Shown one piece after another: positions 1 to 8,174 of a stretch of DNA of 64,000 nt. The stretch comes from Oscillospiraceae bacterium (GTDB lineage: Bacteria > Bacillota > Clostridia > Oscillospirales > Ruminococcaceae): positions 1-64,000 of the forward strand of contig JAAVYW010000063.1 of assembly GCA_022791315.1 (NCBI GenBank), written 5' to 3'. Numbering within the stretch: position 1 is the first letter of the stretch; the number at the start of each line of letters is the position of its first letter. Both the position numbers and the translations under genes were made by a program. The notes beneath the pieces were generated by a model, which searched no databases, was not told the DNA's origin, and saw only the letters and a program-made list of their open reading frames with translations.

Positions 1-160
1 ATACTCTTTCTCATGAAGGATGTGGCCTCCTCTCGGTTTTGTTAAGTGTGGTAACTCAACTTTAACCGATTTGGCCTCATCCTTCTACTCTTTTCTTCCC
101 CTACTGTCCAACATGTATTGTACTCCTACAGTCCAGCCCGCAAAAAGTGGTGGGAAGCTC

Positions 161-190
161 TTGACAGGCGCACCTGTGGTTGCATATAAT
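161..190 (+). promoter_or_regulatory. SigA-type promoter of the parA-comFB pair
   Basis: The -35 box TTGACA is at 161-166 and the -10 box TATAAT at 185-190, with an 18-bp spacer; both boxes are perfect matches to consensus. A 14-nt palindrome, GCTTTTTAAAAAGC, lies at 201-214, just after the expected transcription start, and could be an operator or an early RNA hairpin. Confidence 0.75.
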
Positions 191-196
191 AAATTT

Positions 197-337
197 GTAT
201 GCTTTTTAAAAAGCGCGGGACAGAAAACAGGTCAGCGGTGAGCAGCTCTGGAAGCCCCATCGGGATGGCGCCCCAAAGTGCACGCCTAGCTGCAAAACGG
301 AAGAAAGGAAACTTTCACTCGGTGAAAGCTGTGGCTT
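197..337 (+). promoter_or_regulatory. Long structured 5' leader of parA
   Basis: About 140 nt separate the promoter from the start codon. GCAGCT at 242-247 can pair with AGCTGC at 288-293, enclosing a CCAT/ATGG hairpin (257-268) and a GGCG/CGCC pairing (267-270 with 283-286); the two inner pairings share two bases. A further hairpin, CTTTCAC/GTGAAAG (312-318 with 322-328), sits between the GAAAGGAA ribosome site (303-310) and the start. It does not match a riboswitch class I recognise. The first 160 bases of the window hold nothing I can name. Confidence 0.4.
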
Positions 338-1111
338 GTGATTATGGCAAAGATTCTCTGTGTCTCCAATCAAAAGGGCGGCGTGGGCAAAACCACCACC
401 ACCAATGCCCTGGCTATGGGGCTGCGCCACTTGGGGCGTCGGGTGCTCTGCGTGGATTTTGACCCACAGGGGGATTTGTCCTTTGGCCTTCGGGCCGACA
501 ACCGTATTGAAATGCAAAACTCGGTGTACCACGCCCTAAAGGGCGAACTGCTTACGGTACAGACCATCCAGCACACCCCCTACTGCGATGTTATCCCCTC
601 CAACATGCTCTTGAGTGGCATCGAGCTGGAGTTCACCGGCAAAGGCCGGGAATACCTGTTGCGCAGCTGCCTCAAGCCGGTACTGCACCTCTACGACAAC
701 ATCCTCATTGATTCCCCTCCGGCGCTGGGTATCTTAACGGTAAACGCCTTTACCGCCGCCGACACGGTGCTGATGCCGGTACAGCCGGACATTTTCAGCC
801 TCCAAGGCCTTGTGCAGCTCAACGGCACGCTGGACGAGGTGCGGCGCAAGAGCAACCCCAATGTCCAGCCTGCCGGGGTGCTTCTCACCCGTTTTGTAGC
901 ACGGGAGAATGCCAGCCGCATTATCCGGGAGGCCGCCAAGGACATTACAAAGCAGCTGGGCATCCCCCTGCTGGATACCACCATCCGCAACAGCAACACG
1001 CTCACCACCGCTCAGATTAACCGGGCCGATGTGATGGCTATTTCCGGCAACAAGGCGGTAGAGGACTACCGCAGGCTGCTGAACGAATTGATTCATCGGG
1101 GGGTGCTGTAG
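338..1111 (+). CDS. ParA/Soj-family P-loop ATPase
   Basis: 257 residues. The deviant Walker A motif KGGVGKTT is at about residues 13-20, DFDPQGD follows near residue 40, and the Walker B-like ILIDSPPALG is near residue 125; these define a ParA/MinD-type ATPase that dimerises on ATP and binds DNA or membrane. It is not the FlhG subtype by any feature I can see. The start is uncertain: GTG at 338 or ATG at 344, both unusually far (27 and 33 nt) from the ribosome site, with a hairpin between. There is no parB beside it. The partner gene begins one base after the stop, so the two are co-transcribed. Cargo is unknown; the motility setting makes positioning of a chemotaxis or flagellar component one possibility. 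Confidence 0.88.
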   Translation: MIMAKILCVSNQKGGVGKTTTTNALAMGLRHLGRRVLCVDFDPQGDLSFGLRADNRIEMQNSVYHALKGELLTVQTIQHTPYCDVIPSNMLLSGIELEFTGKGREYLLRSCLKPVLHLYDNILIDSPPALGILTVNAFTAADTVLMPVQPDIFSLQGLVQLNGTLDEVRRKSNPNVQPAGVLLTRFVARENASRIIREAAKDITKQLGIPLLDTTIRNSNTLTTAQINRADVMAISGNKAVEDYRRLLNELIHRGVL

Positions 1112-1112
1112 T

Positions 1113-1586
1113 ATGGCCGCTTCTAAAAAGGGATTTGACAAGGAGTACATTTTCAACCTGATAATGCCCACTGCCGGGGAGGAACAGCCGCCGGAAGAGG
1201 AGGAGGAAATCCCCTCCCCCATACCCCAGGAGCCTGTGCCGGAGGAGGAGCCTGACAGTTTGGCCCTCTTGCGGGCCAGGGTAAACCAGCCCACCTTTTC
1301 CGCCGCGGTGCAATTGCCCGCCACAAAGAAAAACCTGGTGCTGGTGAACCTGATGGAGCAGCTGGTGGCCGACCGCCTGGACAGTGTTTTTGAGAAATTT
1401 AACTGCTGCCGCTGTGACAAGTGCCGCCAGGACGTAGCCGCCATGGCCCTCAATGCCCTGCCCGCCCGCTATGTGGTGGCCCAGCCGGAGGAGCTGCCGG
1501 CACTCCTGGAAGAGGCTCCCACCAAAGACATTGCCGGCGCACTGGTAAAGGCGATTCTCTACGTGAAAAACCATCCCAAGCACTAG
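1113..1586 (+). CDS. ComFB-domain protein with acidic N-terminal tail
   Basis: 157 residues. Residues 1-50 are low-complexity and rich in Glu and Pro. The second half fits the late-competence ComFB family: NLVLVNLMEQLVADRLD, then the cysteine cluster CCRCDKC, then DVAAMALNALPARYVV. ComFB proteins lack an enzymatic fold and have been reported to bind cyclic dinucleotides, so this is a candidate second-messenger receptor. The gene starts one base after parA; its ribosome site lies within the end of parA. A ParA partner carrying a ComFB domain instead of a ParB is unusual, and the long acidic tail could be the ATPase contact (inference). Confidence 0.75.
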   Translation: MAASKKGFDKEYIFNLIMPTAGEEQPPEEEEEIPSPIPQEPVPEEEPDSLALLRARVNQPTFSAAVQLPATKKNLVLVNLMEQLVADRLDSVFEKFNCCRCDKCRQDVAAMALNALPARYVVAQPEELPALLEEAPTKDIAGALVKAILYVKNHPKH

Positions 1587-1614
1587 GATGGGATAAAAAA
1601 CCAAAAATCATACA

Positions 1615-1651
1615 AATGCCCCCCTGCGGAATCGACGCGCAGGGGGGCATT
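1615..1651. terminator. Bidirectional terminator between comFB and fliD-like
   Basis: A perfect inverted repeat with arms 1615-1628 and 1638-1651 and a 9-nt loop carries six C:G pairs in a row. It has a T-rich flank on the + side and an A-rich flank before it, so it can end both convergent transcripts. Confidence 0.8.
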
Positions 1652-1659
1652 CTATCTCC

Positions 1660-2976
1660 TCAAGCATTCAGGCTCATCAAAACGCCGGTGGCGTAGAAGT
1701 TCATCATGTTATACACACTGTTGCGGCTGTACGCGCTCAGGACGTTATAGGGCAGCTGCTGCACGTCGGAGAACCGCTGGGTGTACTCCATGGGGCCCAG
1801 CAGGTTGGCCGAGCTCTCCTGCATCCCGCTGCGGGCGTCGCTGCGGATACCCTGGGTAAAGTTTTCCACAATACTCCGGGTCAGGGTCGGGGCTTTCTGG
1901 GACTGCTCCAAAAACACCTGCCGGTCAAAGGCCAGGCTGCCATCCTTTTTCGCAGTGATGCCAATGAGGCGCATAGAATTCTCAGAGGTAGGCGGCACCA
2001 CCATGCGCCGGATTTGGTTGAGGGCGCCCCGGCTGCGCTCCCCGTTCTGGTTCAGGAAACCCAGGGTCTCATTAAAGCGGTCCACCAGCTTGGAGATACT
2101 GTCGGCAGTGCCCTGGTCTGCCGAGGCCGCCGAAGTAATTTTGGTCTCGCCCACTTCCTTCAATTTGGCGGTAAGCCCCCGGTCAATGGTGACCTTGTTG
2201 GTAGGGGCGGTAAAGCGCTTCGCTTCCCCATCGTTTTTCTGCACGGTATAGACCGCCTGCCGCTCACCGGGCTGGGAAACCTGTTTGAAATCCAGCCTCC
2301 CCGCCAGGGAACCCTTGATTTCATAGCCGTTTTTCTCCCCGGCCTCGTTTTCCAGTTCCAGGCTAATCCGCCCGTCTTCCTCTTCCCGCACTGTGGCGGT
2401 GACGCCGGTGTCCCGGGCGTTGAGGCGGTGGGCAAAACTCTCGAGCATGGCCCGGTTGTCCTTGAGCCCTGCCGCGCTCAAATAGAAGTCAAAATCCCCC
2501 TTCTCGGTTTCAAGCCGCAGGGAACCGCTCATGGTGGGGAAGGTTTCGTCCGCCTGGATGGGAGCAGAGCGCTCCACCTGCCCAGAGGCCAGCTGTTCCA
2601 CCCGCAGGCGGTATTCGTCCTGGGAGTGGGTGAGCAGGCCCGTTACATCCGCCACCTTGGGGTTCTCGGCGCCCGCCGCACGGGGGTTCCGCTCCTCCCC
2701 GGCCCGTACTACCTTGTTGGCCAGGTTCTGCAAATCCAGCATACTGTTGCGATAATCTGCCAGGAACTGGCTGTCCTGCCGGGAAAGGGATTTGGGCCGC
2801 ACAGGAGAGAGCGTAGTAGTCAGCGGAGCCTGGAGCCCCACCTTTTCCAGGGCCTCCACCGTCTTCTTGGAAAAGACCTGGGAGAGCCGCAGGTTATTGG
2901 CCCTGGCATATCCGGTAAACAGGCCGTTGTTCAGGGGCTGCCCCATCAAATGGGATGTGATAGCGTTCGTAATCAT
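1660..2976 (-). CDS. FliD-like flagellar protein (divergent)
   Basis: 438 residues. The last 160 residues resemble the FliD C-terminal domain: SKLVDRFNETLGFLNQNG, then LNQIRRMV, then a LIGITAKKDGSLAFDRQVF segment. The N-terminal part lacks the usual FliD opening and is rich in charged residues, so this may be a secreted relative of the filament cap and not the cap itself; no other FliD candidate is in the window. It has a good ribosome site (GAGGAGGT) and no signal peptide, as expected for a flagellar export substrate. It is the last gene of the accessory operon, 158 bp after the FtsA-like gene, and ends at a strong terminator. Confidence 0.6.
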   Translation of the reverse strand: MITNAITSHLMGQPLNNGLFTGYARANNLRLSQVFSKKTVEALEKVGLQAPLTTTLSPVRPKSLSRQDSQFLADYRNSMLDLQNLANKVVRAGEERNPRAAGAENPKVADVTGLLTHSQDEYRLRVEQLASGQVERSAPIQADETFPTMSGSLRLETEKGDFDFYLSAAGLKDNRAMLESFAHRLNARDTGVTATVREEEDGRISLELENEAGEKNGYEIKGSLAGRLDFKQVSQPGERQAVYTVQKNDGEAKRFTAPTNKVTIDRGLTAKLKEVGETKITSAASADQGTADSISKLVDRFNETLGFLNQNGERSRGALNQIRRMVVPPTSENSMRLIGITAKKDGSLAFDRQVFLEQSQKAPTLTRSIVENFTQGIRSDARSGMQESSANLLGPMEYTQRFSDVQQLPYNVLSAYSRNSVYNMMNFYATGVLMSLNA

Positions 2977-3134
2977 TGCTCAATACCTCCTCTCCCCAAT
3001 GGTACTGCCGGAAAATCCGGCATGAGCCAAAAGAGAAAACCTGATGCGCCGCACAGGGCGGTGCAAGTTGCCATATATAAGGTCGCCGCCAGGGGTTCCC
3101 TTCCCTAAGAAACCAGGGTACAGGGAGGGGACCA

Positions 3135-5429
3135 CTAGAATGTGCTGTCGATCTGGGAGGACCAAGAGATTTCAATGCGGTCCCCCTCATGGATGGGGTC
3201 GAGATAAGAGGCGGAGATGCCGTTGCGCCGCAGCACCACGTCTCCCTTGGGCTCGTTGGGGTCAATGTCCACATAGTTGAGTAAATGGAAAAACTGGTAC
3301 TTGCCCGCAGGCAGTTCCTGCACTTCTCCATTCAACAGGATATGCAGCATCGGCTGGGCCGGGGAATCCTGATCCACTGGCGCCGGCTGGGGTGCCGCTT
3401 CCCCAGGCACAGCCGGAGGCTCTGTTCCCCGCGGGGGGACAGGTGCCGTCCAAACACCGGGAATCTCCGTCCTATGGGCAGGGGCACTGGGTGTCTCCTC
3501 CACAGCCGGCTCCTGCCGGGCAGGAGCCGGGTCAGGGTCTGGGGGCACTGGAATGCTATCAACTGTCTCCGCCGGAAGAGCCGCATTCGTCTGCGGACGG
3601 GTTTCCGGTGTCAAGTCGATGTAGTCGCCGGGTTTCAGGGGCTGTTCCAATCCCTCGCAGGGCTGGCCGTTAACCCAGATGCCCTCCTCCTGGTTGGGGA
3701 AGCCCTGGGCCTCCAGCAAGTCGCCCAGGGTGTCAATCTGCCACACTGTCACCTGGTCCATCTGGCGGATGAGCTGCCCGCCCTCGGCGGGGATACCGTT
3801 GACAGCCGCCTGGCTGCCCGCCGGTACGGTCTGGCCGAAGAGCTCCACCTCAAAGGGGGCCCAGTAGGCAGTCTGGTCCCGCACCAGAGGGGCGGCGTCC
3901 ACGCCATCCTCCGCCGGGACAAAGGAAATTTCGTCTCCCGCCCGCAGCACTGTGGAGAGCCCAGCCACTGCGCCATTGACCCGCACCTCGGCCAGGGTGG
4001 GCAACCCGCCCCGGGCAATGCGGCGCACGCCGTTTAGCTCAAAGACCACGCTCTTGCCCGAGCAGCCCATAATCTGGCCATACTGATAGCCGCCCCGGCG
4101 CAGGGCCTCCATCACGGTCATGGTCTGGCCCAGGAGCTGGAGCCGGGTGCCATTTAAAAAGACGGCAAAGCTCTCCCCGGAGCCGGCGGTCATCGCTGTC
4201 ACCGCAATGCCGATGGGGGTGGCATATTCCGCGCTGAGATACTGGGTATCGGCCTCAATCTGGCGCTTCATGTAGTTGTTGCCACCGATAGCCACCTTGT
4301 TCTCCTCCACCCCCAGCGCCTGGGCCACCAGGGCACACAGCCCCGGCGTGCGGCTGCCTCCCCCCACCATAAACACCGCCTTGGGAGCCACGTCGTTGAT
4401 GCTCAGGATGCCCTGGGCAATCTTCTCCGCCAAGTCCCGGATAGCGGGCTGAATGCGCTCCAACAGCTCCGGCAGCGCCACAGTATAGGGGAAGCCCAGC
4501 ACATCGGCGTACTCAATGGTCTCCTTGCCCGCGCTGGCGTCAAACTTCATCTGCTCGGCCGTGGAGAAATCCACCAGGAATTCCTGCATCACCTGTTCTG
4601 TAATCTCGTCCCCCGCCACGGTTGCCATCGTGTAGCCCCGCACACTGCCCTCATTGGCCACGGCAATATCCGAGGTACCCGCCCCCACATCCACCAGGGC
4701 GATATTCAAAAGCCGCAGCTCCTGGGGCACCACGGCATTCATGGCTGCAATGGGTTCCAGGGTCATGCTGGCAATGGTGAGGCCCAGCATAGACATGGTG
4801 GTGTAAAGGCTCTCCACCACTTCCGTGGGGAGGAAGGTGGCAATGAGGTCAATACCCGCTTCCCGGCCCTTGTGCCCCACCAGGGTGGAAAAGGAGTAGC
4901 CGTCCAGCCGGTATCCCGCCACCGTGTTGCCCACACAGCAAAAGTCGGCGGGGTCCTCTGTGTCCAGGCTCTGGATGAGCCGCTCATAGGCTGTCTGCAC
5001 TGCCAGGGATTCCAAGGCAGCAGTTTCCTTGGCGTCGATAGAGCGCTGCTCGTCCAGCTCCATGGTACACACCACATGCTCCGTCTTCAGCACACGGCCC
5101 GCAGCCGCCACGTGTACCTCTTTCAGCGCCACGCCCAGGGCTTTCTCCATGCGGGATTTCACCACACCGGCCACCCGGGCAGTCTGCTGGATATCCTCAA
5201 TCTGGCCGTCCACCACGGCGCGGCCGGAGTGCTCCGCCGATTCCACACACAGCACTTTCAAAATGTCATCCACCACAACGCCCACCACACCGATGACGCT
5301 GCGGGTGCCGATGTCCAGGACAAAGAGCATGTCCTTGCCTTGGGGCTGTTGCCTGGGGGCGCGCTGCGCTGCGCTCTCCCCTGCCTTGCTCTTTTTTGGC
5401 CTACCCTTGGCCCCGCTCTTGGCTTTCAT
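3135..5429 (-). CDS. Large FtsA/PilM-like actin-fold ATPase with C-terminal beta-grasp-like repeats
   Basis: 764 residues. After a basic, disordered N-terminus (1-33) the actin-fold signatures appear in order: phosphate-1 LDIGTRSVIGVVG (about 38-50), phosphate-2 VDVGAGTSDIAV (about 245), and adenosine loop VFMVGGGSRTPGL (about 355). The segment between the first two resembles the FtsA 1C/SHS2 insert. From about residue 430 come three similar small domains, each ending in a turn of the form GDxI (AGDEISF, PGDYIDL, EGDRIEI), the last after a Pro-rich linker; these look like beta-grasp or SLBB-type folds. FtsA itself is about 400 residues with a membrane-anchoring helix, which I do not see here. 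Its place between a PilZ protein and a FliD-like protein suggests a flagellar or envelope scaffold role, not division (inference). Confidence 0.8.
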   Translation of the reverse strand: MKAKSGAKGRPKKSKAGESAAQRAPRQQPQGKDMLFVLDIGTRSVIGVVGVVVDDILKVLCVESAEHSGRAVVDGQIEDIQQTARVAGVVKSRMEKALGVALKEVHVAAAGRVLKTEHVVCTMELDEQRSIDAKETAALESLAVQTAYERLIQSLDTEDPADFCCVGNTVAGYRLDGYSFSTLVGHKGREAGIDLIATFLPTEVVESLYTTMSMLGLTIASMTLEPIAAMNAVVPQELRLLNIALVDVGAGTSDIAVANEGSVRGYTMATVAGDEITEQVMQEFLVDFSTAEQMKFDASAGKETIEYADVLGFPYTVALPELLERIQPAIRDLAEKIAQGILSINDVAPKAVFMVGGGSRTPGLCALVAQALGVEENKVAIGGNNYMKRQIEADTQYLSAEYATPIGIAVTAMTAGSGESFAVFLNGTRLQLLGQTMTVMEALRRGGYQYGQIMGCSGKSVVFELNGVRRIARGGLPTLAEVRVNGAVAGLSTVLRAGDEISFVPAEDGVDAAPLVRDQTAYWAPFEVELFGQTVPAGSQAAVNGIPAEGGQLIRQMDQVTVWQIDTLGDLLEAQGFPNQEEGIWVNGQPCEGLEQPLKPGDYIDLTPETRPQTNAALPAETVDSIPVPPDPDPAPARQEPAVEETPSAPAHRTEIPGVWTAPVPPRGTEPPAVPGEAAPQPAPVDQDSPAQPMLHILLNGEVQELPAGKYQFFHLLNYVDIDPNEPKGDVVLRRNGISASYLDPIHEGDRIEISWSSQIDSTF

Positions 5430-5479
5430 GCCCTCTCCTCCCCTGTTTCAAAGAAATCGGCTCACCTCAAACAAACCCC

Positions 5480-6163
5480 CTACCGGCGGCTGCGGCGCAG
5501 GGACTGCTGCTGCTCCTCCATCACAAAGGCAGTGAGGCGCTGCTCCACCCGGGGGCTCATATCCACAATGTCGCAGCCATAGCCCTTTTTCCCGGCAGGC
5601 CGCTCCACTTCCCGGCGGATAATCAGGTGCAGGACTTCCAACTCATTGTGCAGCAGGGTCATGTTAATCTGTAGCTCGTCGCCCACTGCAAAGGTGTTTT
5701 CACATTCAAACATCAACCCGCACTGGCTGATGTCCTTCACCCGGATGGGTATCCGCTGGGCCAAGGCCGCCCCGGCCCGGTCTGTCGCCCCAGGGGGGAA
5801 CAGCAGGAAAGCGCTGTGGTCAATGGTCTGGCGGTAGTAGCGCCGGGGGTCGTGCTTGGCACGGGCCGTCACATTGCGCAGGCGCATCATGTCCTCGCTG
5901 GAAATATACACCTCCCCCGTCAATACCTTGGGGCCGGCTTGGCTATTGTGCACCACCACGTTGACCCGGGTGCTCATGGGCAGCATGGGCAGATAACCCG
6001 ACCGGCTCATGATTTCCAGGGTGTCGCCGCTGTTCGCCACCAGACGGACTATACCGGTCGCCAGCAGGGTGTTCGTCAGGCTGCGCACCTCGCAGATGGA
6101 TTTGTTATACTCCTTCGGCAAAAGCATCTCCATATCTTTTGGCTCTTTTTTAAAAAAGAACAT
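5480..6163 (-). CDS. PilZ-domain c-di-GMP receptor (YcgR-like)
   Basis: 227 residues. An N-terminal YcgR-like beta domain is followed by a PilZ domain with both ligand motifs intact: RxxxR in PRRYYRQ (about residue 115) and DxSxxG in KDISQCGLMFE (about 147). Proteins of this type bind c-di-GMP and brake the flagellar motor by touching MotA or the switch. It has no membrane segment. It lies 17 bp after flhX and 50 bp before the FtsA-like gene in the accessory operon. The c-di-GMP it would sense could come from the REC/HD-GYP/GGDEF protein at 45.6-47.8 kb. Confidence 0.9.
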   Translation of the reverse strand: MFFFKKEPKDMEMLLPKEYNKSICEVRSLTNTLLATGIVRLVANSGDTLEIMSRSGYLPMLPMSTRVNVVVHNSQAGPKVLTGEVYISSEDMMRLRNVTARAKHDPRRYYRQTIDHSAFLLFPPGATDRAGAALAQRIPIRVKDISQCGLMFECENTFAVGDELQINMTLLHNELEVLHLIIRREVERPAGKKGYGCDIVDMSPRVEQRLTAFVMEEQQQSLRRSRR

Positions 6164-6179
6164 GCCGTTTATCCCCCTC

Positions 6180-6509
6180 TCACGATTGTGTGGTATCCTC
6201 TTCTTTCCCCTTTGCCGCAGGGGGCAGGGGGTCGTGGCCGTTTTTCAGCCGGTAGGAGGCCCGCAGCAGCTGGCAATAGATGGCGGCCACCACCTCATAC
6301 AGCTCCGGCGGGATATTGCTGCCCACCTCTAACATACACAGCAGGGAAACTGCACTGTCGTCCCGGAACACGGGGATTCCCTGCTGCTCGGCAATATCGA
6401 TGATGCGCTGTGCCACCTCGCCATAGCCGGAGGCAATGACAATGGGTGCCAAGTCCTCCTCCACGTTATAGCGCAGCGCCACCGCTTTGTTTTTCTTAGA
6501 CCTTGACAT
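6180..6509 (-). CDS. FlhB C-terminal-domain homologue (FlhX/YlqH-like)
   Basis: 109 residues matching only the cytoplasmic tail of FlhB/YscU proteins: AVALRYN, then APIVIASGYGEVAQRIIDIAEQQGIPVFRD, then LLCMLEVGSNIPPELYEVVAAIY. The autocleavage NPTH motif and the membrane part are absent, as in other free-standing FlhX proteins, which can replace or compete with the FlhB tail in substrate-specificity switching. Full-length flhB is also present at 19.5-20.6 kb. Its start overlaps the end of the upstream FliK-like gene by 14 bp, so the two are translationally coupled, as in the YlqG/YlqH pairs of other Firmicutes. Confidence 0.9.
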   Translation of the reverse strand: MSRSKKNKAVALRYNVEEDLAPIVIASGYGEVAQRIIDIAEQQGIPVFRDDSAVSLLCMLEVGSNIPPELYEVVAAIYCQLLRASYRLKNGHDPLPPAAKGKEEDTTQS

Positions 6510-7902
6510 CTACACCCGTCCTTTTATAGGGGAGCGACTTGAACACGTCCATCAGGGAACGAGGGCGGTCCAGCCGGTCCACACGAATATCGCCGAAGCG
6601 GTAGCCAGTGCCCTGGGTACAGCTGCGCAAATCGTTCTTAATATCCCCGTAAACTGACATATAAGCAGGGGGGCAATAGAGAGAAAAATCAATCGTCTTA
6701 TCCCGGACATAGAGCTCCAATTCAAACTGCCCAATGCTGGCTACATCAAAGGAGAGCAGCATGTGAATCACCCGCTCGGCGCCGCCGGGATGGTCCCGGT
6801 CGTCCTCGCCGCCGTTGGGGTTAATCCAGATTTCCGCAAAGGACTGGATGTCCTCGTACTGCACCGGCAGCACGTAGTGGAGCAGCGGGGTAAAGTTGCA
6901 GGGGGAGGAGAGCAGGCTGTGGATGATTTTCTCCACCTTATCCGCGCCCAGGGACATAATCTCCTGGCTGCTGGTCTGCCGCTGCAAAATCCGGGTGAGC
7001 ACCCCCAGGGCGGTGCGGTTTTCCCTGGCGGGCTGCTTTTCCGCCTCTAAGAACTCCTCCAAGGCGTGGAGGAAATTCTCCCGGGCCTGGTCACCCCGCA
7101 GCTGGAGCAGCATACGGGAGACGGATTCCTGCAAAAATGTGCCGTTATCGTTAAAGCGGGAGAGGTTGTAGATGGCCATACGCACTACTTTTTCCGTCTT
7201 GTTGGAAAAGAGGATGCTCTCCTCCACCTCGTCCAGCAAGTTTAGTGTGTCCTGCCGCAAAACAGGAAATTCCTCTACCGCCTCCGGCGCCCGGAACCGG
7301 GCGGCCAGGTTGGTAAGCTGGGCCGAGAGCCCTTTGCTGGAGGAGAGGGTGTCGGCCAGGTATTCCAGGCTATTGGCCACCGAGCCCAGCGCCTCCTCCC
7401 GCCCGTGGAACTGGGTGACAGCCTTGAGGAAAGAGACCGTGGCCTCCCGCAGCTCGGTATGCTCCGGGTTTTGCCGCAGGCAATCCCGCAGCAGCTCAAA
7501 AATCTCCCCTTTGAAGAAGGTGGAGGCGTTTTCCTGCCGCCCCATTTCGGCGGCAATCTGATCCGAGGGCACCAGCATCTCCCCGAACATCTGCTCAATT
7601 TCCTTGGTAAAAGGGCTGTTGTTCACCGGCAGCAGCTTAATCAGCGCCTCCATGGTGGAGATGCTCTTGAGGAAATTCACTGTGACGGAAGGGTCCTTCA
7701 GCAGGTTGAGCAGCATCGCCGAAGTCTCTTCCTGCTGCACCATGCCGTTGTTCTGCTGCAGCAGCTCCGACTGCGGATTGGTCTGGGTAACTCGTGTGGT
7801 GTCCTGAATGGGAAAGGGCGTGGTCAGGTCCACATTGGGCTTTGTCTCCACTGTTTGGCTCTTATTCACCAGAGGAGTCGTCACCCTCAATATGTCTGCC
7901 AT
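6496..7902 (-). CDS. FliK-like / YlqG-like flagellar protein
   Basis: 468 residues. The N-terminal 60 residues are Gln/Thr-rich and probably disordered. Residues about 60-330 are almost entirely helical with repeated Leu/Glu patterns (HEAT-like). The C-terminal 100 residues (MLLSFDVASIGQFELELYV and onward) resemble the hook-length-control FliK C-terminal domain, which contacts FlhB. It is the first gene of the accessory operon and overlaps the FlhB-tail homologue, which fits a FliK/FlhB-type interaction. A more conventional FliK is at 31.6 kb, so the cell would have two. The FliK relation is a family-pattern judgement, not a strong motif. Confidence 0.6.
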   Translation of the reverse strand: MADILRVTTPLVNKSQTVETKPNVDLTTPFPIQDTTRVTQTNPQSELLQQNNGMVQQEETSAMLLNLLKDPSVTVNFLKSISTMEALIKLLPVNNSPFTKEIEQMFGEMLVPSDQIAAEMGRQENASTFFKGEIFELLRDCLRQNPEHTELREATVSFLKAVTQFHGREEALGSVANSLEYLADTLSSSKGLSAQLTNLAARFRAPEAVEEFPVLRQDTLNLLDEVEESILFSNKTEKVVRMAIYNLSRFNDNGTFLQESVSRMLLQLRGDQARENFLHALEEFLEAEKQPARENRTALGVLTRILQRQTSSQEIMSLGADKVEKIIHSLLSSPCNFTPLLHYVLPVQYEDIQSFAEIWINPNGGEDDRDHPGGAERVIHMLLSFDVASIGQFELELYVRDKTIDFSLYCPPAYMSVYGDIKNDLRSCTQGTGYRFGDIRVDRLDRPRSLMDVFKSLPYKRTGVDVKV

Positions 7903-7986
7903 TTGCTCCTCTCCCCCTTTTGCTTTTTTGGGGTCCGCCCCCGCTTTAGCCGCCGTTCCCCTATCAGGGATAACTGCGCTAAAGTA

Positions 7987-8015
7987 TTGAAAGCACTTTT
8001 TGCCTTATATATAAT
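7987..8015 (+). promoter_or_regulatory. SigA-type promoter of the cheAWRB operon
   Basis: TTGAAA at 7987-7992 and TATAAT at 8010-8015 with a 17-bp spacer; the -10 box lies inside the first unit of the 35-bp tandem repeat. The leader to cheA is about 150 nt. Confidence 0.65.
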
Positions 8016-8077
8016 TATCGTACGAAACCGAAAGAACACAAGTATATAATTATCGCACAAAACCGAAAGAACACAAG
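8008..8077. repeat. 35-bp tandem repeat, two units, carrying promoter elements
   Basis: Units 8008-8042 and 8043-8077 are adjacent and differ at only two positions. Each contains TATAAT on the + strand and, on the - strand, TTGTGT then 16 bp then GATAAT. They sit between the divergent cheA and FliK-like operons. The - strand pair gives two copies of a promoter-like unit facing the accessory flagellar operon. Confidence 0.85.
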
Positions 8078-8174
8078 AGTTTATGGTTGGGTTTTTGGCA
8101 AAGCTGTCGAATACCATTTATAGGCCTTGAATGAAAGGAAGCAGCGAATTCTAAGAAACAGTAGGTGAAGTGCA

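Noticed and set aside
197..337. c-di-GMP (GEMM) riboswitch in the parA leader
   Set aside because: The conserved GEMM core and tetraloop-receptor pattern are not present; only generic stems are seen.
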